DNA of 38,905 nucleotides from Nitrospira sp. (GTDB lineage Bacteria; Nitrospirota; Nitrospiria; Nitrospirales; Nitrospiraceae): NCBI GenBank assembly GCA_024331085.1, contig JANDJG010000014.1, positions 1 to 38,905 of the forward strand, read 5' to 3'. Shown piece by piece: positions 19,590 to 28,648 of this stretch (position 1 is its first letter; each line of letters starts with the position of its first letter). The notes under the pieces were generated by a model. It saw only the letters and a program-made list of their open reading frames with translations, ran no database searches and was not told where the DNA came from. The position numbers and the translations under genes were made by a program.

Positions 19590-20798
19590 ATGGCAAGGAC
19601 GCTGGTCGTCCAGCTTGCCAGGCTTGGCGATTTGATCCAGACGATCCCGGCGATCACGGCGCTGAAGATGGCCGATCAGACACGGGAGCTCGATCTCCTG
19701 TGTCCGTCCTCGCTGGCACCGATCGGACGGCTGATCCCAGGTGTTGACCGGGTTCTGGAGTGGGATGGGGCCGTCTGGCGCCGGTGGGCGGAGGAAGCGT
19801 CGGCCGATCTTCTGCCGGCGCATGTTGAACGGGCCACAAAACGGCTTGAGGCGCTGGCACGTCATCGGTATGGAACGGCCTATGTGCTCAACCATCATCG
19901 CCGGGCATTGTTGGCTGGCTCCTTACTGGCGGACGAAGTCAGGGGACCGTTGCTCGATGGTCCGCTGGGGAGCACGCTGTCTCCTTGGGCTTCCTATGTA
20001 AGAGATGTCGCCTTGACTGGGCGTGGGTGCAGGGTGCATCTGGCCGATGCGTTCTGCGGGCTGTGCGGTGTGCCTCCTCCCGGCAGGCCTCCGGTTCTTA
20101 AGAAGTCTTCTTGCCAGTTGCCTCCCACTCTCGATCAGATCGGCCGACGAGGAGAGCCTTGGATTGGTCTTCTCGTCGGAGCCGGAGCAGCCGAACGGCT
20201 GGTCCCTACGGAGATTTGGAAGGCCTGGGTCGTCCGGTTTTTGGAAGCGGCTCCGACCGGTCGCGTCGTGTTGCTTGGCGAGGAACGGGAACGGGGACAG
20301 AGGATTCAAGATCTTTTGCCGTCATCGTTGTTGGGACGTGTCTGGGATGTAACCGGGCGCACGTCGCTTCTCGAACTGGTTTCGGTGCTGGGGCGCTGTC
20401 ACGCGGTCATCGGCTCCGATACAGGGCCGCTTCATCTGGCTGCTGCTGTCGGAGTGAAGGTCTTCGGCTGGTACTTTGCGCGGGCCCGTGTTCATGAAAC
20501 AGGGCCTTATGGGGCCGGCCATCCGGTCTGGCAAGCTGTCGAGGAGATGGAAGCGGACAACGCGGAACGTTTGGATGTGCGGCCGGCCCAGTGGCCGATT
20601 GAGGCGTCGATTGCGGCCATGCCGGAAGGCAAGGTGAAAAAGACGGCTGGGTGGTCGGTCTGGACGAGCCATTACGATCAGTGGGGCGCCTATTACACCG
20701 AAGTCGGCGGTCGTTTCGGTCCGCCATCGGAACGAGAGCGTCTTTGGCGAGAGCTGTCGCCCTCGATCACTGACGGTTCGGCGGTGGGCGCAGCATGA
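19590..20798 (+). CDS. glycosyltransferase family 9 (heptosyltransferase-like)
   Basis: MARTLVVQLARLGDLIQTIPAITALK; VIGSDTGPLHLAAAVGVKVFGWYF. Confidence 0.9.
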   Translation: MARTLVVQLARLGDLIQTIPAITALKMADQTRELDLLCPSSLAPIGRLIPGVDRVLEWDGAVWRRWAEEASADLLPAHVERATKRLEALARHRYGTAYVLNHHRRALLAGSLLADEVRGPLLDGPLGSTLSPWASYVRDVALTGRGCRVHLADAFCGLCGVPPPGRPPVLKKSSCQLPPTLDQIGRRGEPWIGLLVGAGAAERLVPTEIWKAWVVRFLEAAPTGRVVLLGEERERGQRIQDLLPSSLLGRVWDVTGRTSLLELVSVLGRCHAVIGSDTGPLHLAAAVGVKVFGWYFARARVHETGPYGAGHPVWQAVEEMEADNAERLDVRPAQWPIEASIAAMPEGKVKKTAGWSVWTSHYDQWGAYYTEVGGRFGPPSERERLWRELSPSITDGSAVGAA

Positions 20799-22612
20799 GC
20801 CATTTATTCAAAAATCTCGAAAGAATCGGCTGGAAGGTCCCCGCGCTCGCGGAGGCCGTACGATCGGCGACCGGGGGCGTCCTTTCTTTGACTCCGTCCC
20901 GTGAGGGGAGCGTCACGGCGAAATGCGGCGATCGCTGGATCCACAGTTCATACGATCCTCGCAAAGAAGCCCATGATTGGGCGAGCGCGCAACTGAAGGA
21001 ATGGAAGGATGAAGAAGTCGGCGTGGTGTTCGGGGTCGGGCTCCTGTATCACGTTGAGTCGCTGGCATTGCTGAAACCGGACGGCCGCAGACTGGCGGTG
21101 ATCGTTCCTGATGTGTCGGTGTTAAAAGATGCGCTCGGCGCTCGTCCGCTTGTCTCCTGGGTGGAGAACATCGAATGGATCTGGGGAGAGCCGGAGGACA
21201 TGGCGCGACACCTGGCCGACTTCGGAAAGCCGTTGCGATTCATGACCTATGCACCGGCGGCCGGTCTTCACGAAGCGGCTCATCGCGCGGTGGAAGCTTC
21301 GTTGCGCCGACTGCTGGCGGGTCAGCAAGGGGGGCGACTGCGCATTGCCGTGGTCGGTCCGATCTATGGAGGGTCATTGCCGGTAGCACGATATGTCGTC
21401 TCGGCGCTGGAGTCGCTGGGGCATCGCGTGACCTGGATCGACCACAGTGCCCACCACACCAGCTACGAGCGGTTCGGTTTCTACCGAGATATCCGCCATC
21501 GCCTGACGATGCAAAACCGCTTCGCAGAGCTCTTAAGTTTGGATACGGTGGCTCGCTTGGCCGAGGACCCGCCCGATCTGGTGCTCGCCATCGCCCAGGC
21601 GCCGTTGACGGCCGGTGTGTTGGCCCATGTGCGAAAGAAGAAATTTCTCACCGCGATGTGGTTCGTGGAAAACTACCGGCACCTGACCTACTGGCGGCAA
21701 GCGGCCTCGAGCTACGACTATTGGTTCGTAATTCAGCGGGGAGAATGTCTTGAATCGTTTCGGCGGGCGGGCGCTCCCCAGGTTCACTACCTGCCGATGG
21801 CGGTGGATCCCCAAGTCTATGCTCCCTGCTCACTGACGGAAGCAGACCGGCGCGAATATGGCGCCGACGTTTCGTTCGTCGGAGCCGGCTACCAAAACCG
21901 GCGGGTTCTCTTGCCGCGCTGGCTGTCATCCGAATGGACCTTCAAACTGTGGGGAAACGAATGGGAAGGGGCGGCCGAGCTCGTGTCGGTGTTACAGCGA
22001 GGCGGCGCCCGCATCGACACCGAGACGTGCCGGAAAGTGTTCAATGCCAGCACTATTAATCTCAATCTGCATTCGTACAACGGACCATCGTTGGACCCTC
22101 AAGCGGACTTTGTCAATCCACGAACATTCGAGCTGGCTGCCTGTGGTGCCTTCCAATTAACAGACGAACGGTCGTTGTTGCCAGAGTTGTTTCCAGAGCA
22201 GGAAGTGATTCGATTCCGATCTCCCGACGAAGTACCGCACTTGATCCGTCGATGGCTCCATGACCACGAAGCAAGGCGAGCGGTTGCAGAAGCGGCCCGG
22301 CGCCGAGCCCTGACGCAGCATACCTATCGCCATCGGATGGAGGACCTGCTGGCGGTGATCGGTCTCAGACAACCGGATCGGATCGGTGCCGTCTTGCGTG
22401 GAGATCGAAACGCGGGGGCTCTGGCCGCCCGGGTCGAGACCCCGCCCGAGTTGGAAACGCTCCTGGGCCGCTTTCCCCGTGATCAGCGGGTCGAGTTGAA
22501 GGATATGGCGGACGAGATTCGGGCGAAAGGCGCCGGCCGTCGCTTGGCTCGTGAAGAATTGCTCATTCTCCTGCTGGATAGTTATCGCTCGGAAACCAGG
22601 GATCTTGTTTGA
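20795..22612 (+). CDS. CgeB-like glycosyltransferase with N-terminal Maf/DUF115-N-like domain
   Basis: N-term IHSSYDPRKEAHDWASAQLKEWKDEEVGVVFGVGLLYHVESL; then RIAVVGPIYGGSLPVARYV...DYWFVIQRGECLESFRRAGAPQVHYLPMAVDPQVY...NPRTFELAACGAFQLTDE. Confidence 0.78.
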   Translation: MSHLFKNLERIGWKVPALAEAVRSATGGVLSLTPSREGSVTAKCGDRWIHSSYDPRKEAHDWASAQLKEWKDEEVGVVFGVGLLYHVESLALLKPDGRRLAVIVPDVSVLKDALGARPLVSWVENIEWIWGEPEDMARHLADFGKPLRFMTYAPAAGLHEAAHRAVEASLRRLLAGQQGGRLRIAVVGPIYGGSLPVARYVVSALESLGHRVTWIDHSAHHTSYERFGFYRDIRHRLTMQNRFAELLSLDTVARLAEDPPDLVLAIAQAPLTAGVLAHVRKKKFLTAMWFVENYRHLTYWRQAASSYDYWFVIQRGECLESFRRAGAPQVHYLPMAVDPQVYAPCSLTEADRREYGADVSFVGAGYQNRRVLLPRWLSSEWTFKLWGNEWEGAAELVSVLQRGGARIDTETCRKVFNASTINLNLHSYNGPSLDPQADFVNPRTFELAACGAFQLTDERSLLPELFPEQEVIRFRSPDEVPHLIRRWLHDHEARRAVAEAARRRALTQHTYRHRMEDLLAVIGLRQPDRIGAVLRGDRNAGALAARVETPPELETLLGRFPRDQRVELKDMADEIRAKGAGRRLAREELLILLLDSYRSETRDLV

Positions 22613-22627
22613 TGAACCGGGGTCGGT

Positions 22628-24376
22628 GTGACGACAGGTCTTAACAGGGGCTTCATCATGGGGTCGGCCGGCACTTCGAATCCGACAGAGAGCGCCGGGC
22701 GTTCTAAACGAGTCTTGATCGTGAACGTCACCAGAATGGGCGACCTGGTGCAGATGGGGACCTTGCTTGGCAGGTTGGCCGAGGAATGGCCTGGTTGCGC
22801 CGTGGACCTTGTCATCGATCGGCGGTTCGCCCCTGTGGCCGCTCTGCTGCCCGGTTTGCGCGAGATCGTCACCTATGACTTTCATGAGTTGATCGATGCG
22901 AGTCGAACGGCCGTCAAGGACCTTGTGTCCCTCTACCGTGAAATGGCGGAGTGGGTCCGCCCGTTGGCGGATCGCCGGTATGATCGTATCATCAACCTCA
23001 CGTTCAATAGAGCCAGCGCGCTGCTGGTCGGTTCCATCGGGGCTCCCGACATTCGCGGGGCTCGAACCGCCTGGGACGGGGGCACGGTCATCGACAATCC
23101 TTGGATGGCCTATTTCGCCGATATGCATCATTTCCGCCGAATCAATCGGTTCAACTTGGTCGATATTTACGCCTTGGGTGGAAGCGGACCCGGCCCCTTC
23201 ACGCCGCTAAAGCTGACCGTCGAGAAAGCGGATCACGAATGGGCCCGCCGCGTGCTCTCAGCCGATGGTCATGAGCGGATGGAGTGGATTGCGGTCCAGG
23301 CCGGGGCCAGTGACGTTATGAAGGCGTGGCGACCGCAGCTGTTCGGACGCACGTTGGCGCTTCTGTCCAAACAATGGAGCGGCGGAGTCGTGTTTCTCGG
23401 AGCCGAGCCTGAAAAAGAGACGGTGGCCCAGGTCGTGCGAGAGTACCAGGCGGCGGGAGGGACCAATCCGATCAAGAACCTGACAGGACAGACCACGATT
23501 CCTCAGGCTGCGGCGTTACTGGCGGCCTCTCGCCTGTTGTTGACCAACGATACGGGCCCCATGCACCTGGCCGTCGCCGTGGGGACTTCGGTCGTCGATT
23601 TCTCGGTCGGGCATGTCGATTTTCGGGAGACGGGTCCCTACGGACCGGGACACTGGGTGCTCCAACCGGAGTTGGACTGCGCGCCCTGCGGATTCGACCG
23701 GGTGTGCGCCCACCACGCCTGTAAGGACCGTTTGCAGGTCGATCAGGTTGCGGCGCTGCTGCTCCACGTCCTGGGGCAAGGGCCGTTTCCTTCGGACATT
23801 CGAGGGTTCCGCGTCTATCAATCCGATGTCGATGAAGACGGTTTGGGAACGTTCAGATGTCGCGCGGGACAGGAGCCGGCTCATGAAGCGTGGTACGCCG
23901 CCTTTTGGCGGCGGTATTGGTATGAGATGTTCAGCGGGCTATCCAGCAACGTTCCTTTTTCGACGACTCCGCCGCCCGATGCCGATGCCGCCGACTTCGC
24001 GATTCAATCACTGGTTCCGGCCGTCGCGCGAGCCTGCGCTCAGGCCCGCGAGATCGTTCGCGTGGCGACAAGCCGGCCGCTCGATGTGAAAAAGCTTCAG
24101 ATGCTGCAGCGCTCGCTTGCTCAAGAGAGGGAACGACTCGTCGCTCTGGGGATGGATTCGATGGCCACCAAACCTCTCACGGTCGCGTTTCTCAGGGCCG
24201 TTCAGAGCGACGATATGGAAGGGCTGGAGGAAATGGCCAGCCACCAGGCACTAGTGTATGAGCAGTGGAGGGCCCGCTTGCTTCAGGTGGGGCATGCGTT
24301 CGTGGTGAGCGACCGTCGGGGCTTGAAACATCTTCCGATGAGCCGCTCTGTTCCCATCGTCGTTCATGGAGGCTGA
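22628..24376 (+). CDS. glycosyltransferase family 9 (heptosyltransferase-like) with C-terminal extension
   Basis: VNVTRMGDLVQMGTLLGRL; LLTNDTGPMHLAVAVGTSVVDFSVG; GTG start at 22628 or ATG at 22658. Confidence 0.87.
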   Translation: MTTGLNRGFIMGSAGTSNPTESAGRSKRVLIVNVTRMGDLVQMGTLLGRLAEEWPGCAVDLVIDRRFAPVAALLPGLREIVTYDFHELIDASRTAVKDLVSLYREMAEWVRPLADRRYDRIINLTFNRASALLVGSIGAPDIRGARTAWDGGTVIDNPWMAYFADMHHFRRINRFNLVDIYALGGSGPGPFTPLKLTVEKADHEWARRVLSADGHERMEWIAVQAGASDVMKAWRPQLFGRTLALLSKQWSGGVVFLGAEPEKETVAQVVREYQAAGGTNPIKNLTGQTTIPQAAALLAASRLLLTNDTGPMHLAVAVGTSVVDFSVGHVDFRETGPYGPGHWVLQPELDCAPCGFDRVCAHHACKDRLQVDQVAALLLHVLGQGPFPSDIRGFRVYQSDVDEDGLGTFRCRAGQEPAHEAWYAAFWRRYWYEMFSGLSSNVPFSTTPPPDADAADFAIQSLVPAVARACAQAREIVRVATSRPLDVKKLQMLQRSLAQERERLVALGMDSMATKPLTVAFLRAVQSDDMEGLEEMASHQALVYEQWRARLLQVGHAFVVSDRRGLKHLPMSRSVPIVVHGG

Positions 24377-24444
24377 AAACGACGTGAAACCGTAAGAGGA
24401 GCGGTCTCGATCGGTTACCAAAAAAGAGGGCGGAGGAGGATCAC

Positions 24445-24969
24445 ATGCGTGTACAGCTTGATCAGGAAGAATGGGTGGCGGAAGACCGGACAACGCTGGA
24501 AGAAGTGCTCGCCGACATCAGCGACCGTGCGCATGCGCGGTCTCGCCTCGTCATCAAACTTCGATTGGACCATCGGGAGATCACGGACCGAGACCTCGAC
24601 GTGTCATTGATGAAGCAACCGGCTTCCCGCTACGAGCATCTTATCGCCCTCACTCGGTCGATGGCGGACATCGAGCATGCCGCCTGGATCGCAGCAGGAC
24701 GCTACGCGAAACTGCTTCATGCGGAGGGACTGTCTCTGTCGGAAGCCTGGCGGGCCGGAACCCCTCGCGATCCGGCCATGAACGAGTGGTTGGGCCGTTT
24801 GGCCGACTATCTGGAATTTACCGAAGGCAGAGATCGGCAATGTCCGGCCGATCGTCGCACTTCCCTCAGCTTCTGGATTCAGGAACTGTTGACGGCCAGA
24901 GATCGGGGTGACCTGGTCCTGATGGCCGATCTCCTGGAATACGAAATCCTTCCGCGGTTGGCGGCATAG
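24445..24969 (+). CDS. hypothetical protein between glycosylation island and flagellin
   Basis: 174-aa ORF with GGAGGAGG RBS; no family recognised. Confidence 0.72.
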   Translation: MRVQLDQEEWVAEDRTTLEEVLADISDRAHARSRLVIKLRLDHREITDRDLDVSLMKQPASRYEHLIALTRSMADIEHAAWIAAGRYAKLLHAEGLSLSEAWRAGTPRDPAMNEWLGRLADYLEFTEGRDRQCPADRRTSLSFWIQELLTARDRGDLVLMADLLEYEILPRLAA

Positions 24970-25053
24970 CCCTGTGCGTTTGCCGGCGGTGGGTTCTTCT
25001 GGTGTTCATTCTTGCCCGTTGCCTTGTTCCGGTCGGTTTCCGTTCGCCGCTGC

Positions 25054-25080
25054 TTAAGTCCTGTGAAGTTTGACCGATAA
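25054..25080 (+). promoter_or_regulatory. sigma-28 (FliA)-like promoter TTAAGTCC-N11-ACCGATAA
   Basis: Read directly; 11-nt spacer, -10 differs from GCCGATAA at one base; 96 bp upstream of flagellin ATG. Confidence 0.72.
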
Positions 25081-25176
25081 CGTGGGCGATCAGCGGATGG
25101 CGCTGAGGGTCAAACAAGCTTCTGCACGGACGTCGGAAGCGAGCAGAAACGGTTTAGCGGCAAGGAGGAGAAGGGT

Positions 25177-26004
25177 ATGGCTCTGATCGTCAACAACAAT
25201 CCCGCGTCGATCGCGGCTCAGCGAAACCTGACGGTGAGTACCAATGCGTTGCAGCGATCCGTCGAACGGTTGTCGTCCGGCCTTCGGATCACCCGCGCGG
25301 CGGACGACGCCGCCGGTCTGGGATTATCCGAGTCCCTGCGGGCGCAGATTCGCAGTATCAACCAGGCGACCCGTAACGCTTCGGACGGGATCAGCTTGAC
25401 GCAAATCGCCGACGGCGCCGCTTCGGTTGTCGGTTCTCTGTTGGCGAGAATGCGAGAGTTGGCTTCGCAATCATCAAGCGGCACGGTAGGAGCTACGGAA
25501 CGGTCCTACATCGATCAAGAATTCATCGCGCTGAGGTCTGAAATCGACCGAATCGCTCAAACCACCGAATTCAACGGCCAGGCGTTGACCAGCGGTTCGA
25601 CGATCAGCTTCTCGATCGCAATCGGGTTCCGGAGCGGCACGGGCAACACCTTGTCGTTGGATTTGAACGATATCACGACCTCGTCGTTGGGTCTCAGCAG
25701 CGTCAACGTCTCCACGTCGAGCAATGCGACAAGTGCCTTGGCGAACATCGACAGCGCCATCAGCGCGGTCGCGACCGCTCGAGCCGAGTACGGGTCTCTG
25801 CAAAACCGGCTGGAGGCCACGATTACAAACCTCCAGGTGACGAGTGAAAACCTGACGGCGGCGGAATCCCGCATTCGCGATGCGGACGTCGCCTACGAGA
25901 CGTCGGTGTTCACTAAGAACCAGATCCTGGTTCAGACCGGCATCTCGGTCCTTGCGCAGGCGAACACGTTACCGCAACAGGCCTTGGCCTTGTTGCAGCG
26001 GTAA
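25177..26004 (+). CDS. fliC: flagellin
   Basis: MALIVNNNPASIAAQRNLTVSTNALQRSVERLSSGLRITRAADDAAGLGLSE and terminal LAQANTLPQQALALLQR. Confidence 0.98.
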   Translation: MALIVNNNPASIAAQRNLTVSTNALQRSVERLSSGLRITRAADDAAGLGLSESLRAQIRSINQATRNASDGISLTQIADGAASVVGSLLARMRELASQSSSGTVGATERSYIDQEFIALRSEIDRIAQTTEFNGQALTSGSTISFSIAIGFRSGTGNTLSLDLNDITTSSLGLSSVNVSTSSNATSALANIDSAISAVATARAEYGSLQNRLEATITNLQVTSENLTAAESRIRDADVAYETSVFTKNQILVQTGISVLAQANTLPQQALALLQR

Positions 26005-26017
26005 GCGATGGAAGGGT

Positions 26018-26050
26018 CGGTCGCTCGTCGTGGTGAACGTCGAGCGACCG
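26018..26050 (+). other. intercistronic hairpin between flagellin and flaG (10-bp perfect stem)
   Basis: CGGTCGCTCG (26018-26027), 13-nt loop, CGAGCGACCG (26041-26050); no T-tract. Confidence 0.65.
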
Positions 26051-26081
26051 CCCGTCGGCTGGATTCGGCGATGAGGCTGCC

Positions 26082-26477
26082 ATGATTACACAGGCTGTCA
26101 GCAAGGCGGATCTTTCGGCTCTGCTCCATAGGGAGCCGCGGTCGGACCGTGCTTTGGCAAAAGAGGCGGATTCAAATCGAAAGACGGCATTTCCCTCCCG
26201 TGCCGATGCGGGGGGACCACGTTATCGAACCGACGGCCGGCGTGAAGATCTGAGTTCGGCGGTGCGGACCGTTGAGGACATGCTGAAGTCGGCCGGTCTT
26301 CAGGTCAAGCTTCTCGTGGATGAGAAAACCGACCAGGTCGTGGTGAAGGTGATCAAAGAGTCGGGCGAGGTGATTCGTCAATTCCCTCCCGAAGAGATTC
26401 TGGAGTTGGCAAGGTATCTGTCGGAAGAGCGGGCGAATCAATCTGACAAAGGGGTGTTGCTGGAAGAGCGGGTCTGA
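26082..26477 (+). CDS. flaG: FlaG family protein
   Basis: LQVKLLVDEKTDQVVVKVIKESGEVIRQFPPEEILELARYL. Confidence 0.92.
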   Translation: MITQAVSKADLSALLHREPRSDRALAKEADSNRKTAFPSRADAGGPRYRTDGRREDLSSAVRTVEDMLKSAGLQVKLLVDEKTDQVVVKVIKESGEVIRQFPPEEILELARYLSEERANQSDKGVLLEERV

Positions 26478-26526
26478 AAGAAAACGGGCGGTGCGCCGCT
26501 CCTATGACTAGCGGGGAAGAAAGCGT

Positions 26527-27918
26527 ATGGCGACGATTAGTTTCGGCGGGCTTGGCAACGGGGTCGATTTCGGCCCGGTGATCGACCAGTTGCTGAAGGT
26601 CGCCCGTTTGCCGATCGACCGGTTGAACGAGAAAAAAGCCGCGCTCAATTCAACAAGCACCGACTATGCCACGCTGAGCACCAAGCTGGCGACGTTACAA
26701 AGCGCCGCCGATAAATTGAGACGTGCCGTTTCCTTTGACCGGTCAACCGCCGGCGTGTCCGATGACACGGTATTGACCGCGACCGCTTCTTCCACGGCGA
26801 CGCCGGGCACGTATCAGATTCAGGTCACGAGCCTTGCACAGTCCCATCAGCTTGTCAGCAAGGCGGCCAAGGCCGTTTCGACCACGACGACCGATATCGT
26901 GTCGGGAAGTTCCGCGACCTTCACGTTCCGCGTGGGTTCGGGGTCCGATCAAACGGTCACGCTCGGCGCCACGGCTACGCTCGAAGACCTGAGGGATCAG
27001 ATCAATGATCTTGGGGCCGGTGTCGTCGCCTCCATCATCAACACCGGTTCGGATACGACCCCGGCCTACCGGTTGGTTCTCACGTCAGGCAGCACCGGCG
27101 CCGGCAATGCCATTACCATCGTGACCGATCAAACGGATCTCGATTTGACAAACAGTAGCGGAACAGGAGGCACAGACACGTTGCAAGCAGCACAGGACGC
27201 GGTGGCGGTTGTGGGATCGTCGTCAACCGTGACGCTCACGAGAAGCAGTAACGTGATTACCGACGCCATTCCAGGAGTCACACTTACCCTCAAAGATACA
27301 GGAACGGTGCAAGTGAGCGTGAGCAGGGATGTCAGCGCCGTCGAAAGCAACATTGTGGCGCTGGCCTCCGCGTACAACGAGGTGGTGAAGTTCATCAACG
27401 AACGAACCACCTACGATATGGCGACGAAAAAGGGCGGCAACTTCTTCAATGAGCCCACGGTGCGGACTGTTCTGTCTCAGATCCGAGGAGCCCTGTCCGC
27501 GACGGTGTCCGGTGCAACCACCTATACGACAGCGGGCGAGATCGGCTTTCAGACGGAACGAGACGGAACCGTCACGGTCGATGAAGCCAAGCTCGGCGCG
27601 GCGCTCAATGAGAACTACACGGCGGTCAAGACCTTGTTCATCGATCAAAGCGGGGTGACGGGCATCGCCCAGCTCATGGTCGATGCGGTGGATCGTCTCG
27701 ACGACATCGAATTCGGATCGGTCACGCTCCGCAAACAGGGGCTGACGAAATCCATCAGCGACCTCGCCGAGGAGATCGCCAAAAGAGAAGACGCGCTGGC
27801 GCTCTACGAGGAGCGGCTCAAACGGCAGTACGCGGCGTTGGACGGTCTCTTGCGACAATTGAGCAGCCAAGCGTCCTTCTTGACGGCGCGCGACAACGCG
27901 GCCAAACAAATCTTCTAA
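26527..27918 (+). CDS. fliD: flagellar filament cap protein FliD
   Basis: ISFGGLGNGVDFGPVIDQLLKVARLPIDRL..., C-terminal RLKRQYAALDGLLRQLSSQASFL. Confidence 0.96.
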   Translation: MATISFGGLGNGVDFGPVIDQLLKVARLPIDRLNEKKAALNSTSTDYATLSTKLATLQSAADKLRRAVSFDRSTAGVSDDTVLTATASSTATPGTYQIQVTSLAQSHQLVSKAAKAVSTTTTDIVSGSSATFTFRVGSGSDQTVTLGATATLEDLRDQINDLGAGVVASIINTGSDTTPAYRLVLTSGSTGAGNAITIVTDQTDLDLTNSSGTGGTDTLQAAQDAVAVVGSSSTVTLTRSSNVITDAIPGVTLTLKDTGTVQVSVSRDVSAVESNIVALASAYNEVVKFINERTTYDMATKKGGNFFNEPTVRTVLSQIRGALSATVSGATTYTTAGEIGFQTERDGTVTVDEAKLGAALNENYTAVKTLFIDQSGVTGIAQLMVDAVDRLDDIEFGSVTLRKQGLTKSISDLAEEIAKREDALALYEERLKRQYAALDGLLRQLSSQASFLTARDNAAKQIF

Positions 27919-27933
27919 CGCGGAGATCGAGTC

Positions 27934-28329
27934 ATGATCGCACACTGTGCGAATCAGTATCGCCAGACGCAGGTGATGACGTCGTCGCGCGTGCAGATCG
28001 TGGTGTTGCTGTACGACGCGGCCATTCAATCGATCGAATTGGCGCGCCAAGCGATCGAAACGAACAAGATAGCCGACAAGGGGCGGTTTCTGGGGCGCGC
28101 CATCTCGATCGTCGGCGAGCTCGATTGCGCGCTCGATTACGAGCGGGGCGGGGAAATCGCGAGTCTGCTGCATCGGCTCTATGAGTACGTGCTGGCCGAA
28201 CTGATCGAAGCGAACGTCCGGAACGATGGGCGCAGGCTGGAAGGAGCGCTTCGCTGCTTGAACGTGCTCCGCGAGGGATGGAGAGAAGCGGCGGTCCAGG
28301 ACCATGCCCCGCTGGCCCTGGCGCGGTAA
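27934..28329 (+). CDS. fliS: flagellar secretion chaperone FliS
   Basis: YRQTQVMTSSRVQIVVLLYDAAIQSIELARQAIE. Confidence 0.94.
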   Translation: MIAHCANQYRQTQVMTSSRVQIVVLLYDAAIQSIELARQAIETNKIADKGRFLGRAISIVGELDCALDYERGGEIASLLHRLYEYVLAELIEANVRNDGRRLEGALRCLNVLREGWREAAVQDHAPLALAR

Positions 28330-28334
28330 TCGTC

Positions 28335-28646
28335 ATGCAAGAATGGACGACGCTTGAACGCCTGACGGAAGCCGCCCATACGGCGGCTCTGAAGGGAGAG
28401 TGGAACGTGGTGGAAGCCTGTTATCGGGAACGGGAAGCGGTGTTGCAAGAGGCCGAAATATCCGATGCCGTGCGCGAGAGACTTCTGGCGATCGATCAGG
28501 ATGTGGCCGAGCGGGCCAGAACGGCCAAGGCCGGCGTCTCGGCCCTGCTGCAGGATGTCGGTTCGCGCCGCAAGCGATTGGAGCATCTGAGACAGCGTAT
28601 GGGCGGATCGCCGGAACCTTCGCCTCTCATCGACAGACAAGGGTGA
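28335..28646 (+). CDS. FliT-like flagellar chaperone
   Basis: Small helical protein directly after fliS; internal ATG 28335 chosen. Confidence 0.6.
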   Translation: MQEWTTLERLTEAAHTAALKGEWNVVEACYREREAVLQEAEISDAVRERLLAIDQDVAERARTAKAGVSALLQDVGSRRKRLEHLRQRMGGSPEPSPLIDRQG

Positions 28647-28648
28647 TT

